Positions 6,576-15,237 of a stretch of 20,781 bases of DNA are shown in pieces. A model generated the notes under the pieces. The model saw only the letters and a list, made by a program, of their open reading frames with translations, ran no database searches and was not told the DNA's origin. Position 1 is the first letter of the stretch. Each line of letters starts with the position of its first letter. This DNA comes from SURF-24 sp964537965. GTDB taxonomy: Bacteria; Bacteroidota; Ignavibacteria; Ignavibacteriales; SURF-24. The translations under genes and the position numbers were made by a program. The DNA lies in contig CAZIDB010000066.1 of the NCBI GenBank assembly GCA_964537965.1, positions 1 to 20,781 of the forward strand, written 5' to 3'.

Positions 6576-8120
6576 CTGGTTAAAAGTCTCATTCAAAAGT
6601 TTCTGATTGTGCTCATTTCAGTAACAGCACTCAATGCTCAAAAGCATCCTAATAGTGTAGCATATAAGGATTATAAACGACCTGATACAGCATCAATTTT
6701 CAAGCGGGTAGATGATTCCTTCCGGCTTTGGCAAAGTTATCTTTTAGTTAGAGAAGCCAATAATGGTAATCCTTTAGCTCAACACGAAGTTGGTTTAAGG
6801 TACCTGACCGGAAATGGATTTAAAGCTGATACCGTTAAAGCTTTTTACTGGATTAAAAAAGCCGCAGATCAAAACCTAAAGGCTGCAAATTATAACCTGG
6901 GAATTTTATACAATAATGGTTGGGGTACAGAGTGGAATCCTTTCAATGCATTTAAGCGTTTTTCAAAAGCAGCAAAAGATAGTATGCCCGAAGCGATTTA
7001 TGTACTTGGTTTGTTATACACAGATAATCTGATAGTGCCTAAAAACTATGAGAAAGCTTTCAGATATGTCGTAAAAGCCTCAGAAATGAAATACAAACCG
7101 GCAGATGAAATATTATTGGAATTTTATAAACGCGGAATAGGTGAAGTATTCGATACTAACTTTGCAGTCCGTAAAAGCCATATGAAAGATTCAGTTTTAT
7201 TTGGCCAGGACCTTACTGATCCTGCCGAGAATATTACATTTCTAAATTATGAAAAAGATTCTCTTAAAAATGATGACCTGACCTTATTGAAAGAAGTGCT
7301 TAGAGACGGAAGCAATGAAATGAGAGATGCGCTTGGCGTTGAACTTAAAAATGATTCCACTTTTACGGCTGATTCATCTGTAATATTTTATATTAAACAA
7401 GCTGCAGATTACGGCAGTCCCGAAGCCTTGGTTATGCTTGGCAGATGCTATGAGAAGGGAATTATTGTTACAAAAGATTTTGTATCGGCAGCAATGTATT
7501 ATCTAAGGGCGATGCGGCTTGAATCCCCGCGAGCTCCGTTACTACTTTGGGAGTTAGTACAGAATAAAGAATTTATTTCTCAACTGAAAAAGAAATTAGA
7601 TCAAAAGAATTCCGATGCTCAATTTGTGGATGCGAGTTTATTTATACTTGGTATTGATAACACATTGAATGAAAAAGTAGCGCTAAAAATGCTTGAAGAT
7701 TCTGCAAATAAAAATAACCTGGCTGCTTTAGTTGAATTAGGCTTCCTGAATCAATCCGGTAGTTTTATTGATGTGAATAAAGAAAAAGCACTTACACTTT
7801 GGAATAAAGCAAAAAAGAACGGCAGTCGGGAAGCTGAAATAAGAATTTTAATGGCTCAGATTCAGGCTGATAATTTTAATAGTGTTGATGATTCTGTAAT
7901 TTCAAAATTGAAATTCCATGAACAAAAAGGTTCTTTGTTGGCACAAATGACACTTGCTTATATTTATGAAAATGGTTTGGGAATTCAGAAAAATAAACCG
8001 GAAGCAGTTCATTATTATCGTATCTGCGCACAGCGTGGTAACAGAGGTGCTCAGCGTTCGTTAAAAAGATTATATGACGAAATCCGGCCGGGTGAACAGG
8101 AATTTATAGTTTTAGATTAA
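6576..8120 (+). CDS. exported Sel1-like (TPR) repeat protein
   Basis: Protein of about 514 residues built of Sel1-like repeats, the helical hairpins that usually act as protein-protein scaffolds. Numbered from the start used here, clear repeats cover about residues 64-172 (units with AQHEVGLRYLTGNG, ANYNLGILYNNGWG and AIYVLGLLYTDN), 279-314 (ALVMLGRCYEKGI) and the last 65 residues (AQMTLAYIYENGLGIQ). More diverged units lie between. The only conventional start is GTG at 6609, which leaves a stub MLISVTALNAQ without basic residues and has no ribosome binding site. Extending in frame to CTG at 6576 gives a complete signal peptide (VKSLIQKFLIVLISVTALNAQ) with GGAG at 6565-6568, seven bases upstream. 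I therefore take 6576 as the likely start; 6609 is the fallback. The papain-fold gene follows after 53 bases and may be co-transcribed. Confidence 0.8.
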   Translation: MVKSLIQKFLIVLISVTALNAQKHPNSVAYKDYKRPDTASIFKRVDDSFRLWQSYLLVREANNGNPLAQHEVGLRYLTGNGFKADTVKAFYWIKKAADQNLKAANYNLGILYNNGWGTEWNPFNAFKRFSKAAKDSMPEAIYVLGLLYTDNLIVPKNYEKAFRYVVKASEMKYKPADEILLEFYKRGIGEVFDTNFAVRKSHMKDSVLFGQDLTDPAENITFLNYEKDSLKNDDLTLLKEVLRDGSNEMRDALGVELKNDSTFTADSSVIFYIKQAADYGSPEALVMLGRCYEKGIIVTKDFVSAAMYYLRAMRLESPRAPLLLWELVQNKEFISQLKKKLDQKNSDAQFVDASLFILGIDNTLNEKVALKMLEDSANKNNLAALVELGFLNQSGSFIDVNKEKALTLWNKAKKNGSREAEIRILMAQIQADNFNSVDDSVISKLKFHEQKGSLLAQMTLAYIYENGLGIQKNKPEAVHYYRICAQRGNRGAQRSLKRLYDEIRPGEQEFIVLD

Positions 8121-8173
8121 CCGGAACAATATTAGAACCTCTTTCGTCTTAAGTTGAACAAAAAGGAGTGAGT

Positions 8174-9019
8174 ATGAATAGGAAAGGCTTTCCACTGGTT
8201 CTTTTTATCATTTTTATTTTTAATACTTTAAATTTTTCCCAATCGTTAAAGCCCACAGGTAATGCATCAAGCTGGTTTAAATTAACAAAACAAGATTTAC
8301 GCGCTGGTGAGCACCATAAACGCCATGCTGATATATTCGGAAAGTATGTTGACGGGTATAATTCGTTTATTATAAAAGCAATTGATATTGTACAATCAAA
8401 AGCTATGGATGGCGGCGGCTACTTTGCCCAGTTAAATGCAGACCCTCCGGAAGCGCCTACCGGTTATTCTCTTCATTTATTTAATTACAAACTAATTGAA
8501 CCGGCAAGAACAACAAGTTACTGCAGCGGATCAACGTATTCTGTTTTTATTGAAGCTATGAATCTTATTTTTCCTGACAGGAAATTAGATGATGAAAAAA
8601 TTGAGTTACTTAAAATGCAGGAACCTGATGGCGGAAGGAGAGAAGACCACATTAAAATGTGGGGTGAATGGAATGCCGACGGTTTCGGAAATCATTTCGC
8701 ATTAGTCCAGTATTCACAAGTTGGTAAAAGAGTGAAACCTGATGAGGCCAAGCCGGGCGATTTTATGAATATTTCCTGGAAGACTGGTGGTGGTCATTCT
8801 GTTATCTTTCTCGGTTGGTATGTAGATGAAGAGGGAAAGAAAAATGTAGTTTACTGGTCAAGCCAGAAAGCGACAAATGGATTTGGTGACCAGGTAATTC
8901 CTCTTGAAAGAATTGAAGAAATTTGTGTTGTAAGATTAACTGATCCAGAAAAGATTTTTTCATTTACTCCTCCTCAGAAAATGTTTTATGGAGTAAAAGG
9001 AGATAAAATTAATTGGTAG
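8174..9019 (+). CDS. exported papain-fold (NlpC/P60- or CHAP-like) protein
   Basis: A 281-residue protein with a signal peptide (about residues 1-22, ending FSQ). The pattern of a papain-like amidase or peptidase is visible. A likely nucleophile C117 stands at the start of a helix (YCSGSTYSVFIEAM), and H208 lies in a strand after a GDF turn (GGGHSVIFLGWY). A polar residue in the following strand (VVYWSSQ, about 226-231) could complete the triad. The order Cys, His, polar and the GDF-x8-GGGHSVIF layout are as in NlpC/P60 and CHAP domains, which usually cut peptidoglycan peptides, but the N-terminal 100 residues are not familiar and no cell-wall binding domain is seen. I chose ATG 8174 over GTG 8168 because AGGAG (8164-8168) needs the five-base spacing. 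It lies 53 bases after the Sel1-repeat gene. Confidence 0.7.
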   Translation: MNRKGFPLVLFIIFIFNTLNFSQSLKPTGNASSWFKLTKQDLRAGEHHKRHADIFGKYVDGYNSFIIKAIDIVQSKAMDGGGYFAQLNADPPEAPTGYSLHLFNYKLIEPARTTSYCSGSTYSVFIEAMNLIFPDRKLDDEKIELLKMQEPDGGRREDHIKMWGEWNADGFGNHFALVQYSQVGKRVKPDEAKPGDFMNISWKTGGGHSVIFLGWYVDEEGKKNVVYWSSQKATNGFGDQVIPLERIEEICVVRLTDPEKIFSFTPPQKMFYGVKGDKINW

Positions 9020-9310
9020 ATAATCAGATCAAGACAATGCTATACAATTAAAATAAATGTAATGGTTTTTATCTGATTAATTGTGAGTGTTCAGAATTCT
9101 TTATCCGGGAATTAACATTTTTATCAGAAACCTTAGAAAAATCATAATGTCATTCCCGACATGCTATGTTAGGTAAACTTTCGCGGGTATTACTTATGAT
9201 AATAAATTTATTTTTCAGATAACTCTATCAATTTTTCCATTCATTTTTATTTTTATGGCAACTAAACTTTGATTAATTTTAACCGGCAATTTTAATTAAG
9301 GGAGAACTAA
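9020..9310. other. 291-base intergenic region with two inverted repeats
   Basis: I see no gene here. It holds a 9-bp perfect inverted repeat just after the upstream stop (TAATCAGAT 9021-9029, ATCTGATTA 9071-9079, 41-base loop, no T tract), a longer imperfect palindrome at 9141-9200, and the leader of the ABC transporter operon. The ribosome binding site AAGGGAG is at 9298-9304. AAACTTTG at 9264-9271 is one mismatch from a -7 box but has no partner box, so I do not call a promoter. Confidence 0.6.
9141..9200. repeat. 60-bp imperfect palindrome
   Basis: The left end (ATCATAATGTCATTCCCG, 9141-9158) pairs with the right end (CGGGTATTACTTATGAT, 9184-9200): ATCATAA and the CCCG core match, with a one-base shift and a few mismatches between. 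The CATTCCCG/CGGG core resembles dispersed palindromic intergenic elements common in this bacterial group. That is recollection, and copy number cannot be judged from one window. Confidence 0.5.
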
Positions 9311-10243
9311 ATGTATGCACTTGAAGTAAGGAATTTATCTAAAAGCTTTGGATCAATAAAAGCAGTAGATGATGCTTCTTTTTCTGTTCCGCAAGGCTCT
9401 GTTTTCGGATTGATTGGCAGAAACGGCGCCGGCAAAACAACTACAATCAGGATGATGATGAATATTTTTCAACCTGATAGCGGCGACGTGATTTTACAGG
9501 GCGTAAAGTTAGGGCAGGATTTTTATGACAAAGTAGGATATCTGCCGGAAGAACGTGGTTTGTATAAGAAGATGAAAGTTCTTGAGACAATTCTTTTCTT
9601 TGCAGAACTGAAAGGGAAAAGAGGCAGGAAAACCGAGAAGCTTGCTTTGGAGTATCTTGAAAAATTCCAGCTCGCCGATAGGAAAAATGCAAAAGTGGAA
9701 GAGCTTTCCAAAGGTAACCAGCAGAAAATACAATTTATTTCAACAATTATACACGATCCTGATTTTATAATTCTTGATGAACCGTTTTCAGGTCTTGATC
9801 CAATTAATACTAACCTCTTAAAAGAAATCATTATTGATTTTAAGCAGCGGGAAAAAGTAATAATCTTTTCTACCCACTTAATGGATTTTGCAGAAAAAAT
9901 GTGCGATCACCTTGCAATGATTGATAAGGGAAAAATTATTCTGAACGGTGCGCTTAATGATATTAAAGCGAACTATGGGCAAAAAAATGTGAGCATTAAT
10001 TATTTAGGTGATATCTCTTTCCTAAAGAACATTCCTTTCGTTGAAAAAATAGAAGACTTTGGCAATACAACCGGAATAAGAATTAAGGAAGCTGCTCAAA
10101 CACAGGAGTTACTAAAATTATTGATTGATAACGGAATTCAAATTAAAAGGTTTGATGCTAACGAAATATCTTTACAGGAAATTTTTGTTGAGCTTGCAGG
10201 CAAAGAAGATCAGGATGATATGAGGGAGGTACAGCATGTTTAA
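9311..10243 (+). CDS. ABC transporter ATP-binding protein, NatA-like
   Basis: ATPase subunit of an ABC-2 type exporter, 310 residues. All nucleotide-binding motifs are present: Walker A GRNGAGKT at 36-43, a NatA-type Q-loop region YLPEERGLY (77-85) in which the usual glutamine is absent, signature LSKGNQQ at 132-138, Walker B FIILDEP at 152-158, D-loop SGLD at 160-163 and switch histidine H189. About 90 residues follow the ATPase core, as in other exporters of this group. The stop codon lies inside the next gene (8-base overlap), so the two are translated together. The family exports Na+, drugs or lipids in different bacteria, and the substrate cannot be read from this sequence. Confidence 0.93.
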   Translation: MYALEVRNLSKSFGSIKAVDDASFSVPQGSVFGLIGRNGAGKTTTIRMMMNIFQPDSGDVILQGVKLGQDFYDKVGYLPEERGLYKKMKVLETILFFAELKGKRGRKTEKLALEYLEKFQLADRKNAKVEELSKGNQQKIQFISTIIHDPDFIILDEPFSGLDPINTNLLKEIIIDFKQREKVIIFSTHLMDFAEKMCDHLAMIDKGKIILNGALNDIKANYGQKNVSINYLGDISFLKNIPFVEKIEDFGNTTGIRIKEAAQTQELLKLLIDNGIQIKRFDANEISLQEIFVELAGKEDQDDMREVQHV

Positions 10244-11504
10244 TTACAGGTTAATTGCAATCATCAGAAGAGAACTAAGGGAAAAACTATTCTCCAAATC
10301 TTTTATACTGATGACTTTACTGATTCCTGTTTTTATGTTTGGAATAATCGGAATCCAGGCTTTGCTTATGGCCGTTGGCTCAGAAGAAAAATCAAGCGTA
10401 CAAATTATTGCAGGTAATGAAGAAATATTTAACAGGATTGAAGAGGAAATCTCTCTGCTTGAATTTGTTAAGAGTGGGTTTTACAGCGTTGAATATCATC
10501 AGTTCGATAAAACCGGATTAACAAATCATATAAAAAAAATAAAAACAAAATTGCTGGATAATAAAATTACCGGTATTATTTTTATTCCTGAATCGGCGCT
10601 GAAAGATAAAAAGCTTGAGTACTATTCTTCAAATCCGAACAACACTAACTTGTTCAACAAGTTCAGAAATCCGATAAACAAAGCGCTTGTTGGAATTTAC
10701 TTTGATAAAAAATCTCTGACACCGGATGAAGTAGCATTTGCGAGTGAAGGTGTTGATTTTAACGGTTTCCGCGTATCAAAAGATGAAAAGATTGAGGAGG
10801 AAGGTTATGGTAATCTTGTCCTCTCATTTCTTTTTACATTTCTGCTTTACATGAGCTTACTATTTACCGGTACAATTATGATGAGATCTGTTTTGCAGGA
10901 AAAGACAAGTCGTGTTGTAGAAGTTTTGCTTTCATCTGTTAACAGCAAAGAATTGATTACCGGAAAAATAATCGGAACATCAATCACCGCCGTTGCGCAG
11001 ATGTTCATCTGGTTAATTCCAATCATTGTTCTTATATCCACAACCTGGTTTGTTTTACCACCGGAAGTAATGTTGAAAATTAAAATGTGGCACATCGGAT
11101 ATTTTCTATTTAACTACCTTATTGGTGTGGTAACGTTTCTTGGTTTGTTTGCTGCTGCCGGTTCAATATTCGATAACGACCAGGATGCCCAGGCTGCCGT
11201 CTGGCCAATAATGATGTTAATTATGATTCCATTCTTTATAGCAATGACTATGACTACAAATCCTGATACCAGCCTGATAAGAATATCTTCATTAGTACCA
11301 TTTGCTTCCCTCATGATAATGCCGTCCCGGTTAACGCTGATTGAAGTAAGTTGGTTAGAGTTAAGTTTTGCTACAGTTATTAATATTGTTACAATGTTTT
11401 GTATGTTCTGGCTTGGAGGAAAAATTTATAGAATAGGAATTTTAATGACCGGTAAAAAACCAAAATGGTCTGAAATAATAAAATGGCTAAAAGTTAAAGA
11501 ATAA
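10236..11504 (+). CDS. ABC-2 type transporter permease, NatB-like
   Basis: Membrane subunit of the exporter, 422 residues. It opens with a short cytosolic segment rich in Arg (IIRRELREKLFSKSF) and one membrane helix (about 24-46). A large extracytoplasmic domain of about 145 residues follows, then five further helices in the C-terminal half, the standard ABC2_membrane_3 layout. The motif EKTSRVVEVLLSS, after the second helix, is the conserved cytosolic coupling region of NatB-type permeases. The start overlaps the ATPase gene by 8 bases and has a strong ribosome binding site (GGGAGG) inside that gene. No third subunit or adjacent regulator is present. A GC-rich terminator follows. Confidence 0.92.
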   Translation: MFNYRLIAIIRRELREKLFSKSFILMTLLIPVFMFGIIGIQALLMAVGSEEKSSVQIIAGNEEIFNRIEEEISLLEFVKSGFYSVEYHQFDKTGLTNHIKKIKTKLLDNKITGIIFIPESALKDKKLEYYSSNPNNTNLFNKFRNPINKALVGIYFDKKSLTPDEVAFASEGVDFNGFRVSKDEKIEEEGYGNLVLSFLFTFLLYMSLLFTGTIMMRSVLQEKTSRVVEVLLSSVNSKELITGKIIGTSITAVAQMFIWLIPIIVLISTTWFVLPPEVMLKIKMWHIGYFLFNYLIGVVTFLGLFAAAGSIFDNDQDAQAAVWPIMMLIMIPFFIAMTMTTNPDTSLIRISSLVPFASLMIMPSRLTLIEVSWLELSFATVINIVTMFCMFWLGGKIYRIGILMTGKKPKWSEIIKWLKVKE

Positions 11505-11527
11505 TATTTAATAGATTATATAAAACC

Positions 11528-11549
11528 GCCCCGGTTCTAAAACCGGGGC
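11528..11549. terminator. bidirectional intrinsic terminator
   Basis: GCCCCGGTT (11528-11536) and AACCGGGGC (11541-11549) form a 9-bp GC-rich stem with a four-base loop between two convergent genes. On the minus strand the hairpin is followed by GGTTTTATAT, a partial U tract. On the plus strand the tail is TTAAATTATTA. It most likely stops both the ABC operon and the long minus-strand gene. Confidence 0.85.
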
Positions 11550-11585
11550 TTAAATTATTATCTGATATTTACAAGAACAGTATCT

Positions 11586-14500
11586 CTATTTTTTCTTTCC
11601 TTTAAAAATCGGATCTGTACCAAGAGAACCTGCTAGACTCTTTAAGTATGCGGGGGATTTTACACCTGATAACTGCTCTTCAGCTAAATCTAATTTATAC
11701 TTTAGCTTTAAATCATCCGCAATAAATTTTGTATTTGGACTTGCAAGCAATTTATGCAAATATGCAACGTGTTTTTGTAAAAGAGAGATATCACCCAATT
11801 GTTTTGAGATTAATCGTTCAACGTACCATTCGGATTTTACAAGATTATCCTGTGTAAACATTTCACGAATAGATTTATCATCAACAGTCAAACCGTTATA
11901 ATTTCCATAAGCCATAATATTTAATACTGCTTTTAATGGAGGGCAGGCTGCATCAATGCTTCCGTCATTAAAATAAGAAAGGGCAACCCGCTGCTGTGCC
12001 TCGGTTATATTATTGATGCTGTCAACATATACATCCATACTCTGCAATTCCGGTTTCAACATTTCTTCATTAAAAACCGAATAAGGATTTTCGAATACTC
12101 TACCGAAAAAAGTATGTACGAACTTTTCGGTAATCCGGTAACCAAGTCTGCTTGCTAAAATTTTCTTCCCTTCGAAATCAAAATCTTCTAACTTCTCAAG
12201 GTAACCACCGTTTATTAAGAAATCAGGTTCACGCTCATATACATTTAATCTGCACCATATTTCAGGAATTAAAAGACTTATATCGTGGTCAACTTTATAA
12301 TTAGGTCCTATGTACCCTGCAGCGGTTGTAAAACAATTATAACCTGTAAGTATAAATGAAACTAAGGCATTGTTAAGATCATGTATAGGAAGTAAGGCGT
12401 TGAAAGGACCTTTTGTTAAAGCGCCTTCAGAACCTGCACCGGTTGTTGATGGTGACTTTCCCGTAAGACTACAAATAAAATCCATAAACATTTCCGGGAG
12501 TTCCTGGTAATGAATCGGATTGTAACAGCACATTGAGCGAATCTTGGCTATAGTATCCGGTGGATTATTTCTTCTTCCGGGTAAAACTGCATTAACAACA
12601 AAGTTCAGTGGTTCATTCATTGGTATCTTCCTGAACATCCTTGTACCAACCTCGGAAATATATTTGTTTATCGGTGTAACAAGGTCAGGTCTGTTTTGAA
12701 GGTATCTCATATTTGCAGACGGTTTCCCGTTTATCATTCGTGGATGAGCAGATGAAACAAAGTATGCATAATCCTTTTCCGAGACTGCCTTCTTAATAAA
12801 TTTTCTCATCGGCTGTGTAAACCGATCAAAGTTAATTGCATCCTCCAAAATGTTTTTTCCATCTGCCTTGCTAAGTGGCTGGAAATTTGAGATAAATGTT
12901 CCTGGGGTTGATATATCAAGTTCCGCCTGTTTATCATATCCGCGGTGAATAGCATCATCAGGCCTCTGGAAAAATCTGTACTCACAATTCTCAACAATCT
13001 TCACACTCTTGTTTGTGTATTCAGGATTATGATTCTTTAATCTGTCAGTTGGAATAATAACCGATGCAGTAATGTCATCTTCAAGCTGAATCTTGTCTGA
13101 CGCAACATAATCCTGCCTTAATTTGAAGGTTCTCCAGGATTTATCTTTCTGCAAACCGACACGAAGATACATGGCAACAATTTTCCGGTTATTATATTTT
13201 AGTTCATGCCCCGGATTTCCATTAACAATATCAACTGTAAAATGTTCTCTCCAGTTACCTTCCCAGTCATGACGATAAAATCTTTTAATGATGAACACAA
13301 GACCTTTGATGTATTGGGGAATATTATTAAGCCAGTTATTATACTCTTCGGTAAATTCGGTTGGTGATGGAGTAAGCATTTTAATTACAGAACCAAGGGA
13401 CCTCTGGTAACTAAGCAACGGCCGGCTAATTTTACCCGGATCGAACTTATTTTTATATCGTTTACTGTAATCGTGATTAATTATCTCATCAACTATTTCA
13501 AAATCCTTCTCCAGATCTGCAACGAATACAGGTCCGAAAATGATTGAATCAGAAATTGATTTTGATATTTCTGATTTTCCTCCACCGGAAACAGTGCATG
13601 GTTTATGGCATAATGTGCCTTCTGCGACGGTACCAACCAAACGCCAAACCTGGCTTACAGGATTTTTTTCCAAACGAACTTTATAACCTGCAGGCAGAAT
13701 ATAATAATTCTGGGGAAGAAGTTTTATTGTAATGTACCTGCCGTCTTTATGCCAGCTTATTGTCTGAACATTCAGATTAAATTTTACATCTTCCGGAACG
13801 TAGATAATATTCGGATAGTTTTTATCTATTGCAAAACCATCTGGATGTACTTCCATAATATCAGAAAACAGGGAAGATATTTCTTTGAAATTATGCCCAT
13901 CTTTTTTTACCTGGTTATCGTCATGGAAATCATCACCAAGATTATAACTTGGAAAAGCAATAGCTCCGCCCGCATGCTCTTCTTCGCAATTACCGAAAAG
14001 ATTAGCCGCATAACTTATTTGTGTCTTTACTTCTTTTTTACAATAGCCGAAATAATTATCTGCGATTATAGTAACAATAACACCGTCTTCTGTTCTTGCC
14101 GTTACTTTAAAAGCATTTCCGTTATTATAAAGTTCGCCTTCATCTTTCCAGTACATCCCATCTCGTTTTTGCCTGTCCGTGGCTTTATCATAATGCGGTA
14201 AACCTAAAGATTTTTTAGTAGCAGAAACTATGTGAGGTGCAAGAATGATACAGCCGGTATGACCTGTCCAATGTTTAATATCCAACGCTGCATCATTAAC
14301 CGGAAGAAAAGGATCTCCTGCATTGCCAAATATTGATTCAACAAAATCAAGGTTTCCAACAAGGTTTCCGGGCACAAAAAATCTTATCTCCATTGTTTTT
14401 TGAGGTGATACACCTTTTACCTCAGGGCATACAATAGGTCGTAATAAAAGTGAAACAAATAATTCTGCTTTTTCTTCCTGTGAAGATGTAAATGGAAGTA

Positions 14501-15056
14501 TCTTTAACTCTTTAGGTGGATTCAATGCGTTGTAAAGCAGGTTTGCAAATACTTCTTTGGGTACTGCAATTTTATCATCGGGAATTGGTAATCCACCTTC
14601 CGATATATGAAATACACCTTTAGTTGTGCGCCTGTCATTTTTAGGATTGTGAAGTATACCTTGCTTAATCCTGTATGAGCTTACAATATCAGAAATAAAT
14701 TCATCTTTATCCGGTGGAATGGATAATACTCTTGCCAATCCGTGCCGGTCCAACAAAAAAGTATTGGCTGGAATTCTTATTTTTTCTTCGAGTTTAATAT
14801 CATCAAGATAAGAATCAAGGAAATCCTGGATTCTCTGATCGACAGGGCATAAATAATTCGATAGCAGCCGGTTCTTTTCAATGTGGTTTGCAATCAGGTT
14901 GTTTGCAAGTTCAACAAATTCATGATGGCCTGCACCCTGATATACAGGTTGATTAAGTGAGGCGAGTTTCAGATTAATATATTCAATAAGTTTCTCATCG
15001 CGGTCATAATGTATGCTTCTGTTGTTTTCAAAACCAATTGATTCTTTCAGTTTCAT
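11586..15056 (-). CDS. probable PPi-type phosphoenolpyruvate carboxykinase
   Basis: A 1156-residue cytosolic protein without signal peptide or membrane helix. Its length (about 130 kDa) and several motifs fit the pyrophosphate-dependent PEP carboxykinases, which interconvert oxaloacetate plus PPi and PEP plus phosphate plus CO2 and are about twice the size of ATP- or GTP-dependent enzymes. Motifs seen are GHTGCIILAPHI (265-276), DNYFGYCKKEVKTQISYAAN (333-352), EEEHAGGAIAFP (358-369), a P-loop-like CTVSGGGKSE (487-496), SMCCYNPIHY (841-850) and GKSPSTTGAGSEGALTKGPF (866-885). The family call rests on recalled resemblance, not an alignment, and is moderate. That it is an intact gene is certain. 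AGGG at five bases before the ATG supports the start. It forms its own transcription unit, ending at the shared terminator. The alternative is an uncharacterised large conserved protein. Confidence 0.6.
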   Translation of the reverse strand: MKLKESIGFENNRSIHYDRDEKLIEYINLKLASLNQPVYQGAGHHEFVELANNLIANHIEKNRLLSNYLCPVDQRIQDFLDSYLDDIKLEEKIRIPANTFLLDRHGLARVLSIPPDKDEFISDIVSSYRIKQGILHNPKNDRRTTKGVFHISEGGLPIPDDKIAVPKEVFANLLYNALNPPKELKILPFTSSQEEKAELFVSLLLRPIVCPEVKGVSPQKTMEIRFFVPGNLVGNLDFVESIFGNAGDPFLPVNDAALDIKHWTGHTGCIILAPHIVSATKKSLGLPHYDKATDRQKRDGMYWKDEGELYNNGNAFKVTARTEDGVIVTIIADNYFGYCKKEVKTQISYAANLFGNCEEEHAGGAIAFPSYNLGDDFHDDNQVKKDGHNFKEISSLFSDIMEVHPDGFAIDKNYPNIIYVPEDVKFNLNVQTISWHKDGRYITIKLLPQNYYILPAGYKVRLEKNPVSQVWRLVGTVAEGTLCHKPCTVSGGGKSEISKSISDSIIFGPVFVADLEKDFEIVDEIINHDYSKRYKNKFDPGKISRPLLSYQRSLGSVIKMLTPSPTEFTEEYNNWLNNIPQYIKGLVFIIKRFYRHDWEGNWREHFTVDIVNGNPGHELKYNNRKIVAMYLRVGLQKDKSWRTFKLRQDYVASDKIQLEDDITASVIIPTDRLKNHNPEYTNKSVKIVENCEYRFFQRPDDAIHRGYDKQAELDISTPGTFISNFQPLSKADGKNILEDAINFDRFTQPMRKFIKKAVSEKDYAYFVSSAHPRMINGKPSANMRYLQNRPDLVTPINKYISEVGTRMFRKIPMNEPLNFVVNAVLPGRRNNPPDTIAKIRSMCCYNPIHYQELPEMFMDFICSLTGKSPSTTGAGSEGALTKGPFNALLPIHDLNNALVSFILTGYNCFTTAAGYIGPNYKVDHDISLLIPEIWCRLNVYEREPDFLINGGYLEKLEDFDFEGKKILASRLGYRITEKFVHTFFGRVFENPYSVFNEEMLKPELQSMDVYVDSINNITEAQQRVALSYFNDGSIDAACPPLKAVLNIMAYGNYNGLTVDDKSIREMFTQDNLVKSEWYVERLISKQLGDISLLQKHVAYLHKLLASPNTKFIADDLKLKYKLDLAEEQLSGVKSPAYLKSLAGSLGTDPIFKGKKK

Positions 15057-15237
15057 TTTTGCCCTGCTTATATTGTTTTTTGATTTATTGCTAACGTAAA
15101 TAAGCTAAAAAAGGTTTTCTTTTTCAAGATTGATTTTATATTAAAAAAAAGAAAAATTTGTTAAAGAAAATCACTGAGATTTAATCTGCCAAATTCTTAT
15201 TTTTACGCAGCCATTTATAAAATCTTAGGAATGTCTG

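Noticed and set aside
8168..8173. GTG start for the papain-fold protein
   Set aside because: The G of this GTG is the last base of the ribosome binding site AGGAG; ATG at 8174 has five-base spacing.
9447..9831. Three overlapping minus-strand open frames
   Set aside because: They are antisense to the ABC ATPase gene, whose full motif set shows which frame is coding.
13749..14201. 150-codon open frame on the plus strand
   Set aside because: It lies wholly inside the 1156-residue minus-strand gene, has no ribosome binding site, and reads like an antisense shadow with skewed composition.
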